Below are positions 1 to 5,929 of a stretch of DNA of 7,144 bases, in pieces; position 1 is the first letter of the stretch; each line of letters opens with the position of its first letter. The notes beneath the pieces are model-generated. The model was not told the origin of the DNA. It saw nothing but the letters and a program-made list of their open reading frames with translations, and did no database searches. The translations under genes and the position numbers were made by a program. The stretch is from JAJPHY01 sp040754475 (lineage in GTDB: Bacteria; Actinomycetota; UBA4738; HRBIN12), in assembly GCA_040754475.1 (NCBI GenBank), contig JBFMCN010000065.1, forward strand, positions 1-7,144, given 5' to 3'.

Positions 1-726
1 GCCGGCGCCGGTCAGTTGGCGCGGAAACCCGTCCGACTCCTTGCGCCAGCCGTACCACGCGATTCCGAGAGCGAGCAGCCACGACGCACCGTAGGCGAGG
101 GTCGTGGCGCCGGCCGTCTTCGCTATCACGCCCCACGCCGCGAGCGTCAGCGCTATCCACCCGAAGGGCTGCGCGATCCACTGCGAGTACAGCGTGAACC
201 GCATGATCTTCAGACCACGGGTCGCCCCCATGTACGTGAACGCGAGTGCCGCGACCGGGACCGCCAAGGCGGCGGCTTGGAAGGCGGGGCGGGCCGCGTC
301 GGGAAGGGCGCTGAACCGCTCCGCGAGCGATCCGGCGAGCACGAACGAGGCCGCCGCGAACGGAATGCTCACCGCCGTCGTGATCAGCGCCGAACGCTGC
401 ACCAGGCCGCGTGTCCGCGCTTGCTGCTCCCGTCCAACCAGGATCGCAACCAGGCGGACGTTCGCGACGTCCATCCCGAAGCGCGTGGCCGCGGCCGCGA
501 TGAAAGCGAACTGGGTCGTGAGGGTGACGACGCCGTACGCCTGGTCGCCGAGCACGTTCGTCATCACGACCTGCGCGGCAAAGGTCGCCACAGCACCGAC
601 GGCGAGGCCGAGCACGTTCTGCCCGGTGTTTCCCAGGATGATGCGGTTGTCCCGACCGCGGTCGCCCCCACGTTCGACCGTGGTGACAGCCTCGGCCGCC
701 TCCTCGCTCAAGTCCGGATCGTCCAT
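1..726 (-). CDS. Oligosaccharide flippase family protein (Wzx/MOP superfamily), 3' end cut by window edge
   Basis: Reading the minus strand from the ATG at 724-726 gives 242 codons without a stop up to base 1, so the C-terminal half lies outside the window. The product is very hydrophobic. After a charged cytoplasmic leader of about 25 residues, membrane segments are expected near residues 28-52, 63-85, 109-132, 146-165, 184-202 and 207-226. The pattern fits the COG2244 polysaccharide export/flippase family: an opening segment containing NTGQNVLGLA, a loop with FGMDVANVRLVA, and an arginine-containing stretch MGATRGLKIMRF before a hydrophobic segment. Such proteins move lipid-linked glycans across the cytoplasmic membrane for capsule, exopolysaccharide or teichoic-type polymers. 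The substrate cannot be told. The ribosome site is weak (GGGCGG just before the ATG), and an in-frame TTG lies further upstream, so the start is likely but not certain. It follows the heliorhodopsin in the same direction after 95 bp. Confidence 0.85.
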   Translation of the reverse strand, partial: MDDPDLSEEAAEAVTTVERGGDRGRDNRIILGNTGQNVLGLAVGAVATFAAQVVMTNVLGDQAYGVVTLTTQFAFIAAAATRFGMDVANVRLVAILVGREQQARTRGLVQRSALITTAVSIPFAAASFVLAGSLAERFSALPDAARPAFQAAALAVPVAALAFTYMGATRGLKIMRFTLYSQWIAQPFGWIALTLAAWGVIAKTAGATTLAYGASWLLALGIAWYGWRKESDGFPRQLTGAG

Positions 727-794
727 GGCCGCCCAAGTATCGCAAGCGCGGAACGACGACTCGTCGGTGATCGGCTGTCTTTCCTGTGACAACC

Positions 795-820
795 TGGCTT
801 TGCGAGCTTGCCGAAAGCCA
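795..820 (-). terminator. Hairpin directly behind the heliorhodopsin stop codon, possible T-less terminator
   Basis: Bases 795-801 (TGGCTTT) and 814-820 (AAAGCCA) are perfect reverse complements, giving a 7-bp stem with a 12-nt loop. The hairpin starts one base after the heliorhodopsin stop codon (822-824). No T-tract follows, so it is not a canonical intrinsic terminator, although T-less hairpins behind genes are common in high-GC actinobacteria. If it works, heliorhodopsin and flippase would be mostly separate transcripts. It could also be chance, because GC-rich DNA forms short stems easily. Confidence 0.35.
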
Positions 821-821
821 C

Positions 822-1613
822 CTACGCGGGGCGAAGAGTCCCCGCGAACACCTGCCATGCGAGCAGCGACTTCGCGACCAGGCTGAGGATCACGTACGCG
901 CGCTCGCCGTAGAGGTAGTCACGCCAGCGCCCGACCTTCCGGTACTGGAGCACCATGTTCATCGCGAACACGTTGAAGAACACGAAGATCGACCCGTAGA
1001 TCCAGTACACGAACGTCGGCGGCGAGCTGTGCGCGCCGAACAGGTGGAGCCCGATGGCGACCCACGGCACCGCCCCAGCGAAGACCCCGAACCAGTACGA
1101 GGTCCAGTTCGTTCGGACGGTCGTTTGGTTGTGCAGCTCCATCATCCAGCCGAACAGGACCATGCAGGCGTTCAACGCGAACAGGACGATGAGCGCTGCG
1201 ATGTCGTAGATGCCGACGAGCATCGCGATGACGACGATCATCAGGGAGGACGACGCCGAGTACTCGATCCAGCGCGCCGGGTTGATGCCCTTCAGGAGGT
1301 TGCGCCGGTACCACTTGTACCCCAACGAGGCGAGCACCAGGTGCGCGACGGCGGACAGGAACAGGAACGCCGCCACGAGCGGCCCGACCCGGACCCGGAA
1401 CAGCGTCTCCGGATCAGGCAGGAGCCGATCGCGCCCCGCGTCGAACCTCAGGAACGAGCTCTTCACAGGCAGCGCGAAATCGTTCGCCAGGAGAAGCATG
1501 GCGATACCCTGGCCGAGGTGGAGGAACCCCATGAGCAGGTTGAACCTGCGCAGCCTGCTCAGGCGCAGATCGACATCTCTTCCGAGATCGGCCGTCGTCT
1601 CAAGCGTTCCCAC
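822..1613 (-). CDS. Heliorhodopsin (retinal-binding light-responsive membrane protein)
   Basis: This 263-residue, seven-membrane-segment protein is a heliorhodopsin, a retinal protein that sits in the membrane inverted relative to type-1 rhodopsins (N-terminus in the cytoplasm). Most members do not pump ions and are regarded as slow-photocycle sensors or enzyme regulators. Family residues are intact: the retinal Schiff-base lysine K248 in LSLVAKSLLAWQ with S244 and W253, the counter-ion E117 in RWIEYSASSS, H32 in FLHLGQG, H91 in SAVAHL, N148, E159 and E237 in YGERAY. These match H23, H80, E107, N138, E149, E230, S237, K241 and W246 of the actinobacterial reference protein 48C12, aligned from memory. 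The conserved LANDFALP opens the long first extracellular loop. The start is GTG at 1611-1613, the first start codon after an in-frame stop at 1626-1628; GAGAG lies about 10-14 nt before it. Neighbours are a divergent M19 protein and a downstream flippase. No retinal synthesis gene is in the window. Confidence 0.97.
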   Translation of the reverse strand: MGTLETTADLGRDVDLRLSRLRRFNLLMGFLHLGQGIAMLLLANDFALPVKSSFLRFDAGRDRLLPDPETLFRVRVGPLVAAFLFLSAVAHLVLASLGYKWYRRNLLKGINPARWIEYSASSSLMIVVIAMLVGIYDIAALIVLFALNACMVLFGWMMELHNQTTVRTNWTSYWFGVFAGAVPWVAIGLHLFGAHSSPPTFVYWIYGSIFVFFNVFAMNMVLQYRKVGRWRDYLYGERAYVILSLVAKSLLAWQVFAGTLRPA

Positions 1614-1628
1614 GTCTGGACTCTCTCA

Positions 1629-1647
1629 CGGCAAGGAGCACTTGCCG
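1629..1647. promoter_or_regulatory. Perfect 7-5-7 inverted repeat, possible operator
   Basis: CGGCAAG (1629-1635) and CTTGCCG (1641-1647) are perfect reverse complements around the 5-bp spacer GAGCA. The site lies 15 bp upstream of the heliorhodopsin GTG. If the minus-strand -10 candidate at 1654-1659 is real, the repeat covers roughly the start of transcription, where a repressor would bind. A 19-bp dyad is a typical size for a dimeric helix-turn-helix regulator. It could instead act as an RNA hairpin in the leader. No regulator gene lies in the window. Confidence 0.4.
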
Positions 1648-1699
1648 GCCTCGAGACTACGCATCGCGAACGGCCCATGCTCGTTCGCTTCGGTATGGG

Positions 1700-1705
1700 T
1701 ACGAT
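1700..1705 (+). promoter_or_regulatory. Candidate -10 box for the M19 gene, compatible with a leaderless mRNA
   Basis: TACGAT fits the actinobacterial -10 consensus TANNNT and ends 6 bp before the ATG at 1712. That spacing would place transcription start at or next to the start codon. It agrees with the lack of a Shine-Dalgarno sequence before this ATG. No clear -35 element is visible. Leaderless transcripts are frequent in actinobacteria, but a single six-base match is weak evidence. Confidence 0.3.
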
Positions 1706-1711
1706 CGGTCG

Positions 1712-2815
1712 ATGCAACAGGGCGAGGCGGCTCAGCGCGACGACCGTGTCCGAGCGATCCACCGAAACGGGATCGTGGTGGACTTCTGCACGAACCTCCT
1801 CACAGAGGGTGCCCTCCGCGCGATCGATGACTACCTGGTCGGCGGAGTGCACCTGGTCAGTCAGAGCATCGATCCGCCGTGGCGCCTCTCGGCGCACGCG
1901 AGACCCCACCTAGACCTGCTCCCCGACCCGCACACCGCGCTTCGGACTGTCGCGTGGATCCGAAGGCTGGTCCAGGAGCGGGAGGACCTCGCATTCGTCG
2001 AGCGCGTCGAGGACGTGCGCGCGGCGAAGGCCGGCGGCCGGCTAGCGGTCATGGTCCACTCGCAGAACGCGACTCAGTTCGGCCTCGACCTCGACCTCGT
2101 CCCTGAGCTGTACGCAGCCGGCTTGCGGGTTTCCGGGCTCGCATACAACCTCCGGAGCCTCGCCGCCGACGGATGCATCGAGGAGTCGAATTCCGGGCTG
2201 AGCCGCTTCGGCCGCGCGCTGATCCGCGAGATGAACCGGGTCGGCATGGTGGTCGACGGCTCGCACGTCGGAGAACGCTCGACCCTGGAGGCCATGGAGG
2301 TCTCGGAGACGCCGGTCGTGTTCAGCCACAACGGATGCAAGGTCGTTCGCGAGCACCCGCGGAACCTCACCGACGAACAGCTCCGCACGTGTGGGGAGGC
2401 TGGCGGCGTCGTCGGCATCTTCGCGATCCCGGGGTTCCTGTCGGAAGAGCCGCAGCCTGGCATAGATGCGTTCCTCGCCCACGTGCTGCACGCGATCGAG
2501 GTCGCCGGGGTCGAGCACGTCGGCCTCGGGCTCGACTACTGGTTCGGGATGGACCCGTACGTGGACTACGGGTGGCCGGCTCTCGACACGAACCCCGACG
2601 ACGGCGTGTCGGGGTCGGTCGAGCAGCTCCTCTGGGACCCGGGCAACCTCGGCCCGGACAACAAGTCGCCGCGCGAGCCCGTCGAAGGGATCGCCTCGCC
2701 CGTCGACGTCCCGAACGTAACCGCCGCGCTCCTCGATCAGGGGCTGACGCCCAACGAGGTCGCCGGCGTGATGGGCGGCAACTGGATACGCGTGCTCGAG
2801 TCGACCTGGCGCTGA
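1712..2815 (+). CDS. Peptidase M19 (renal/membrane dipeptidase-like) protein with altered metal site
   Basis: This 367-residue protein has the length and order of motifs of the M19 family, zinc-dependent TIM-barrel enzymes that cleave dipeptides. Retained are GLSRFGRALI (162-171), the metal histidine H185 in VVDGSHVG, H206 in VVFSHNG, the substrate-binding R217 in HPRNLTD, D275 in GLGLDYWFG, and the C-terminal signature GGNWIRVLE (355-363). The first metal motif, normally D-x-H-x-D, reads D-F-C-T-N (24-28), and the glutamate that usually bridges both metals aligns with Q118. Three of five ligands are therefore substituted. The protein may use fewer metals, act on a different substrate, or have lost peptidase activity. 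No signal peptide or membrane segment is seen, so it is probably cytoplasmic. The ATG at 1712 has no good ribosome site. The gene diverges from the heliorhodopsin and converges on the aldo/keto reductase with a 12-bp gap. Family confidence is high; activity is uncertain. Confidence 0.9.
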   Translation: MQQGEAAQRDDRVRAIHRNGIVVDFCTNLLTEGALRAIDDYLVGGVHLVSQSIDPPWRLSAHARPHLDLLPDPHTALRTVAWIRRLVQEREDLAFVERVEDVRAAKAGGRLAVMVHSQNATQFGLDLDLVPELYAAGLRVSGLAYNLRSLAADGCIEESNSGLSRFGRALIREMNRVGMVVDGSHVGERSTLEAMEVSETPVVFSHNGCKVVREHPRNLTDEQLRTCGEAGGVVGIFAIPGFLSEEPQPGIDAFLAHVLHAIEVAGVEHVGLGLDYWFGMDPYVDYGWPALDTNPDDGVSGSVEQLLWDPGNLGPDNKSPREPVEGIASPVDVPNVTAALLDQGLTPNEVAGVMGGNWIRVLESTWR

Positions 2816-2827
2816 TCGCGACCCGAC

Positions 2828-3796
2828 CTACATCCCCACGGGGTTGGGGGCGGCGAGCGGAGCCGCTACGCCCAGGATCCGGTCTATCTCCCGCAGCTCC
2901 GCCTCCGACAGCTCGACGTCGGCCGCAGATGCCGTCTGCTCGAGCTGGGACGCCCGCCTCGCTCCCAGGATCGCTACCTGGACCGCCGAGTGGGCTAGGG
3001 TCCAGGCCACCGCGAGCTGGCCGAGCAGGATCAGCCTCTCCTGCGCGAACTCCTTCAGCGCCTCGACAACCTCGAGGTTCCTCCGGAAGACCTCGCCGGA
3101 GAAGTCGGAGCTCTGGCTCCGCCAATCGTCGGGGGCGAACGTGGTATCGGCCGTTATGTGCCCCGTCAGCAGGCCGTGGGCGAGCGTCCCGTACACGAGC
3201 ACCCCGATGTCGTGCTCGAAGCAGTAGGGCAGGACATCCACCTCGATATGGCGCCTGAACATGTGATAAGCGGGCTGGAGGGTCTCGACCCGTCCTCCGC
3301 ATCGTGCGAGCGTGTCCATCTGCTCGACATCGAAGTTGGACACACCCACGTGGCGGATCTTGCCCTGAGCAACGAGCCGCTCCAGAGCCCCGGCCGTCTC
3401 CTCGGCGGGGGTGTTGGGGTCGGGCCAGTGCAAGTGGTAGAGGTCGATGTGGTCCACGCGGAGGTTACGGAGGCTCCGTTCCACACCCTCGCGGATCCAC
3501 GCAGCGCTCGCGTCCCGAACGATCAGGTCGCCCTCCCTGCGCAGCCCGCCCTTCGTTGCGATGACGACCTCGCCGAGGCTGCGCTCGCCGAGCGAGCTGC
3601 TGAGCAGTCGCTCCGAGAGCCCGAACCCATACGCGTGAGCGGTGTCGAAGAACGTGATACCAAGATCCAGGGCACGGTGGATGGCCCCTTTCGCCTCACC
3701 GGCGTCGAACGGCCCCCAGTCTCCGCCGAACGCCCACGTTCCGAACGCGATCGCCGAGACCTCGAGGTCCGTCTTGCCCAACCTCACGTACCGCAT
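2828..3796 (-). CDS. Aldo/keto reductase, YhdN/AKR11-like
   Basis: The 322-residue product is a full-length aldo/keto reductase, a cytoplasmic NADPH-dependent TIM-barrel oxidoreductase of aldehydes and ketones. The catalytic tetrad is complete: D51 and Y56 in FFDTAHAYGFGLSE, K82 in ATKGG, and H123 in YHLHWPDP. Cofactor-binding motifs follow: GVSNF (151-155), Q174, YGTLAHGLLTG (202-212) and GARRASQLE (278-286). The stretch around PAYHMFRR and VLPYCFEHDIGVLVYG resembles Bacillus subtilis YhdN (AKR11B), judged from memory. The substrate cannot be told from sequence. GTGAGG lies about 11 nt before the ATG at 3796. The gene runs in the same direction as the phosphohydrolase and the small ORF upstream of it, but a short hairpin lies between. 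Its end is 12 bp from that of the M19 gene, leaving no room for a dedicated terminator. Confidence 0.95.
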   Translation of the reverse strand: MRYVRLGKTDLEVSAIAFGTWAFGGDWGPFDAGEAKGAIHRALDLGITFFDTAHAYGFGLSERLLSSSLGERSLGEVVIATKGGLRREGDLIVRDASAAWIREGVERSLRNLRVDHIDLYHLHWPDPNTPAEETAGALERLVAQGKIRHVGVSNFDVEQMDTLARCGGRVETLQPAYHMFRRHIEVDVLPYCFEHDIGVLVYGTLAHGLLTGHITADTTFAPDDWRSQSSDFSGEVFRRNLEVVEALKEFAQERLILLGQLAVAWTLAHSAVQVAILGARRASQLEQTASAADVELSEAELREIDRILGVAAPLAAPNPVGM

Positions 3797-3840
3797 CGCT
3801 TCGGCCTCACCCGTTCGAGATGCATCGGGTCACAGGGTCC

Positions 3841-3854
3841 GTGAGCCTTCTCAC
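3841..3854 (-). terminator. Short hairpin between the small ORF and the aldo/keto reductase
   Basis: GTGAG (3841-3845) and CTCAC (3850-3854) form a perfect 5-bp stem with a 4-nt loop. It starts 20 nt behind the stop codon of the small ORF at 3875-4006 and lies 44 nt before the aldo/keto reductase ATG. There is no T-tract. It may be a weak terminator or leader structure between the two genes, or chance. Confidence 0.25.
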
Positions 3855-3874
3855 AACCGGTCGGCTGGGGGAGC

Positions 3875-4006
3875 CTACCCCTTGAATGGGCGTTCGTGTA
3901 CGGTCGCGCCCTCGTGCAGCTTGGAGACCAGGTCCCTCTCGGGAACCTTCTTCATGCTCACCGGCTCAGTGTATGCGGTTCTCAGAGCCCGAAGCCCTCC
4001 GAACAT
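3875..4006 (-). CDS. Possible small protein of 43 residues, unknown function
   Basis: An uninterrupted frame runs on the minus strand from the ATG at 4004-4006 to a TAG at 3875-3877. It begins MFGGLRALRTAYTEP and ends ATVHERPFKG. GAGGGGG (4013-4019) stands 6 nt before the ATG, a near-ideal ribosome site. The second half, from the in-frame GTG/ATG near residues 17-19, has strong G or C at third codon positions like the neighbouring genes; the first 16 codons less so, so an inner start is possible. The product is basic and soluble, with no membrane segment or cysteine pair. I recognise no family. It lies 41 bp downstream of the phosphohydrolase stop and could share its transcript. The ribosome site and codon bias support a gene, but 43 codons could also stay open by chance. 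Confidence 0.45.
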   Translation of the reverse strand: MFGGLRALRTAYTEPVSMKKVPERDLVSKLHEGATVHERPFKG

Positions 4007-4047
4007 CCCACGCCCCCTCTCGGACGCCGATTCTGCGCGGGGAGGCT

Positions 4048-5622
4048 CTATTCGAGATAGCCGAGACCGCGCAGGTGCTCTTCCATCTCGTCGGCTTCGG
4101 TCTCGGAGACCGTCGGCTCCTCAGGGGTGACGACTACCGCGCCGACGCTCTCGCCGGCCTTCACGGAAGCCTCCGCTCCGACGATCTCGTTCAACACCCG
4201 CCCAGTGTGTCCGACGGAGGCCGGCGCGCCGAGCGCCGCCAGGATCGTCGGCGCCATGTCGACGAGCTTCGGCTCCTGATCGAACGGCCTCACGTCCGGC
4301 CCGACGGCGACGATCACGCCCTCGGGTCGGTGGTCGCCGGTGACCCAGTCGGCATCTTCGATCGCGCTCTTCGCGTGCGTGAGCGAGTACCCCTCGGCGG
4401 GCTCCATGAGGATGTCGGGGGCAGTGTCGGCGTGCTTGCCCTTGAAGACCTCCTCGCGCTTGTAGATCGCCTTCACGGGCTTGCGGCCGTTCTTCGGGTC
4501 GACGAACGAGGCGAGCCGATCCATGACCTCGTCGCGGACGCGCTCGAAGTCCCCCGGGTCGACGATGCCGTCGGGCTCGCGTCCGGCGAGGTTGATGGAG
4601 ACCCCCTCGCCGGTCGAGCGGATCGACGTGTACGCCTTCGTCTTCGACCAGTTCACCGACTGAGGCAGGCTGATCTTGCCGTGAAGGCCGAGGAGGTCGT
4701 AGACCTTGCGAGCGATCTTGCGGACGGCCCCCCACTGCATCGGGCCGAAAAGGACGTTCGACGCGCTGAACTCCAGGTAGCCGAACTTCCTCAGAAGGTG
4801 GTCCATGTGGATCGCGCGGTAGCACGACTGGAACCCGTGGTCCGAGATGAACAGGACGAGATCGTCCTCGCGCGCACGAGAGACGAACGACCCGATCCCG
4901 TCGTCGAGCTGCTTGAAGATGTCGCGAACCTTGGCCGCGAGCGGGGAGCTCACGTTCTTCGCGTAGTCGGGGTGGTCGGGCCCGATGTAGTCCGAGAGCG
5001 CGTGCTGGGTGCGGTCCACGCTCACCCATACGCTCGCCATCAGGTCCCAGTCGGTGTTATCCATCAGCCACTCGACTGCGCGGATCCGCTTGCCGGTGAT
5101 CTCGAGCGCTTCGGCCAGGTACGGCTCGGGGCGGTTCCGGAAGGTCGTCCACGACATGCCGTTGATCACCCACGGGACGCCGGCCTTCTCGAGCTGCTCG
5201 GGCAGATCGGCCGGGTGCGAGTAGGTGCGCCCCCTCGGCAGCACGCCACCGGCCAAGATCCGGCCCTCGATCGCTGGGGGCGGGAACATCAGCGGCACGT
5301 CTGTGTAGACCCCCACCTTGCCTGCCGCCGAGAGGTCCTCGACGAACGTCCTCTCCTTGATCGAGCGGAACGTGACCGGGTATGCCTTGTGGGTGCCCGG
5401 GACGGTCTCGAGTATGTCGTAGACGCCGTGGTCGGCCGGGTCGACACCGGTCAGGAACGACGGCCACGCCGCCCATGAGTGCGTCGGGATCGTGGAGCGA
5501 AGGACCGCCCGCTGACCTTTCGATATCAGGGCCTGGAGATTCGGAAGATCGCCTCGCTCGAGCAGGGGGTCCAGGATGCGCCAGTCGGCGCCGTCCCATC
5601 CGATCAGCAGCACTCGCGGCAT
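4048..5622 (-). CDS. Alkaline phosphatase superfamily phosphohydrolase/phosphomutase-like protein
   Basis: This 524-residue protein belongs to the predicted phosphohydrolases or phosphomutases of the alkaline phosphatase superfamily (COG3379, type I phosphodiesterase/nucleotide pyrophosphatase fold). It opens with LLIGWDGADW, where D10 is a metal ligand. The nucleophile is probably S49 in IPTHSWAAW, followed by SFLTGVDPADHGVYD. Other ligands are D203 and H207 (SVDRTQH), D261 and H262 (ISDHGF) and H431 (GDHRPEG). The two-metal centre therefore looks complete. The tail ends LRGLGYLE, an ending I have seen in related proteins. There is no signal peptide, so it probably acts in the cytoplasm. The substrate is unknown; phosphodiesters, phosphosugars or nucleotides are possible. 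The start at 5622 is chosen over an in-frame start at 5835 because the fold begins there and a strong ribosome site precedes it. Upstream it faces a divergent plus-strand gene pair; downstream lies the small ORF. Confidence 0.93.
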   Translation of the reverse strand: MPRVLLIGWDGADWRILDPLLERGDLPNLQALISKGQRAVLRSTIPTHSWAAWPSFLTGVDPADHGVYDILETVPGTHKAYPVTFRSIKERTFVEDLSAAGKVGVYTDVPLMFPPPAIEGRILAGGVLPRGRTYSHPADLPEQLEKAGVPWVINGMSWTTFRNRPEPYLAEALEITGKRIRAVEWLMDNTDWDLMASVWVSVDRTQHALSDYIGPDHPDYAKNVSSPLAAKVRDIFKQLDDGIGSFVSRAREDDLVLFISDHGFQSCYRAIHMDHLLRKFGYLEFSASNVLFGPMQWGAVRKIARKVYDLLGLHGKISLPQSVNWSKTKAYTSIRSTGEGVSINLAGREPDGIVDPGDFERVRDEVMDRLASFVDPKNGRKPVKAIYKREEVFKGKHADTAPDILMEPAEGYSLTHAKSAIEDADWVTGDHRPEGVIVAVGPDVRPFDQEPKLVDMAPTILAALGAPASVGHTGRVLNEIVGAEASVKAGESVGAVVVTPEEPTVSETEADEMEEHLRGLGYLE

Positions 5623-5629
5623 CAGGTCA

Positions 5630-5636
5630 CTTCCTC
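5630..5636 (-). promoter_or_regulatory. Ribosome binding site fixing the phosphohydrolase start
   Basis: On the minus strand these bases read GAGGAAG, 7 nt before the ATG at 5620-5622. This is the strongest Shine-Dalgarno match near the gene. It supports the 524-residue form rather than a 595-residue extension, whose first 71 residues look non-coding. Further upstream, 5659-5664 read TACACT on the minus strand, a possible -10 box without a clear -35 partner. Confidence 0.6.
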
Positions 5637-5762
5637 GGCAGGGGTTCGGGTCGGGGAAGTGTACCGAAGCGGCCCAGCATGACCTCGAAGACCCGTTGGG
5701 CTCATGTCGAACAGGGCCCTTTCGCCTTGTCACCGCGTCCGACTCGGTGAGAGGCTCGCTCG

Positions 5763-5927
5763 GTGCGCGAGACGCTTGCCATTGCCGCGGCCGTGCTCGT
5801 CGCCCTATGGGGCGTCGCGCACGCGATCCCGACACGGGCGGTGGTGGCCGGCTTCGGGGCGATCTCGGAGGACAACCGCCGGGTGATCACGCAGGAGTGG
5901 CTGGCCGAGGCGATCGGGAGGGGTTAG
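5763..5927 (+). CDS. Short membrane protein of 54 residues, resembling the N-terminal part of a longer family
   Basis: The frame opens after an in-frame TGA (5748-5750) at a GTG preceded by GAGAGG (5749-5754, 8 nt spacing). It has one membrane segment (about residues 4-22) followed by AIPTRAVVAGFGAISEDN and then VITQEWLAEA, and stops at residue 54. From memory, this run (xxPT-x-x-VV-x-GFG-x-IS-x-DN followed by an MEW-type motif) opens proteins of about 130 residues that continue with two or three more membrane segments. Here those are missing, and neither of the other two frames downstream continues them. It may be a 3'-truncated remnant or a genuine short form. The last codons double as the ribosome site (GGGAGGGG, 5916-5923) of the next gene, whose ATG is 2 nt past the stop, so the two are likely translationally coupled. 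That a gene is there is fairly sure; the truncation is an inference. Confidence 0.65.
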   Translation: MRETLAIAAAVLVALWGVAHAIPTRAVVAGFGAISEDNRRVITQEWLAEAIGRG

Positions 5928-5929
5928 GC

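Larger units (their letters stand above)
1614..1711. promoter_or_regulatory. Divergent intergenic region between heliorhodopsin and M19 protein
   Basis: These 98 bp separate the start codons of two divergent genes and must hold the promoters of both unless transcription starts further away. Visible elements are the inverted repeat at 1629-1647, a TANNNT-type -10 candidate for the plus strand at 1700-1705, and one for the minus strand at 1654-1659 (reads TAGTCT), 41 nt before the heliorhodopsin GTG. No convincing -35 box stands out for either. Calling it a regulatory region rests on position; the individual boxes are tentative. Confidence 0.6.

Noticed and set aside
16..886. Two long plus-strand frames at the left end
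   Set aside because: Both are arginine- or alanine-rich shadows of the flippase on the minus strand, whose open-ended frame is the real one.
822..1613. Type-1 (proton-pump or sensory) rhodopsin as an alternative to heliorhodopsin
   Set aside because: The counter-ion is a glutamate in the RWIEYS context, the type-1 helix C and helix G patterns are missing, and the match to heliorhodopsin motifs runs along the whole protein.
786..1913. 375-codon open frame on the plus strand, opposite the heliorhodopsin
   Set aside because: The translation is a low-complexity run of D, E, H, R and P without hydrophobic structure, and the opposite strand encodes an unmistakable heliorhodopsin.
2173..3302. Long frames of 361 and 311 codons on either strand over the M19 and aldo/keto reductase genes
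   Set aside because: Both are dominated by R, A, G and P and cross the ends of two well-supported convergent genes.
3886..5478. 530-codon open frame on the plus strand, opposite the phosphohydrolase gene
   Set aside because: It is rich in D, R, V and L in a monotonous pattern typical of antisense frames in GC-rich DNA, has no recognisable motif, and overlaps a clearly real gene on the other strand.
5623..5835. N-terminal extension of the phosphohydrolase to a start at 5835
   Set aside because: The extra 71 residues look non-coding, overlap the divergent gene, and a strong ribosome site lies immediately before the ATG at 5622.
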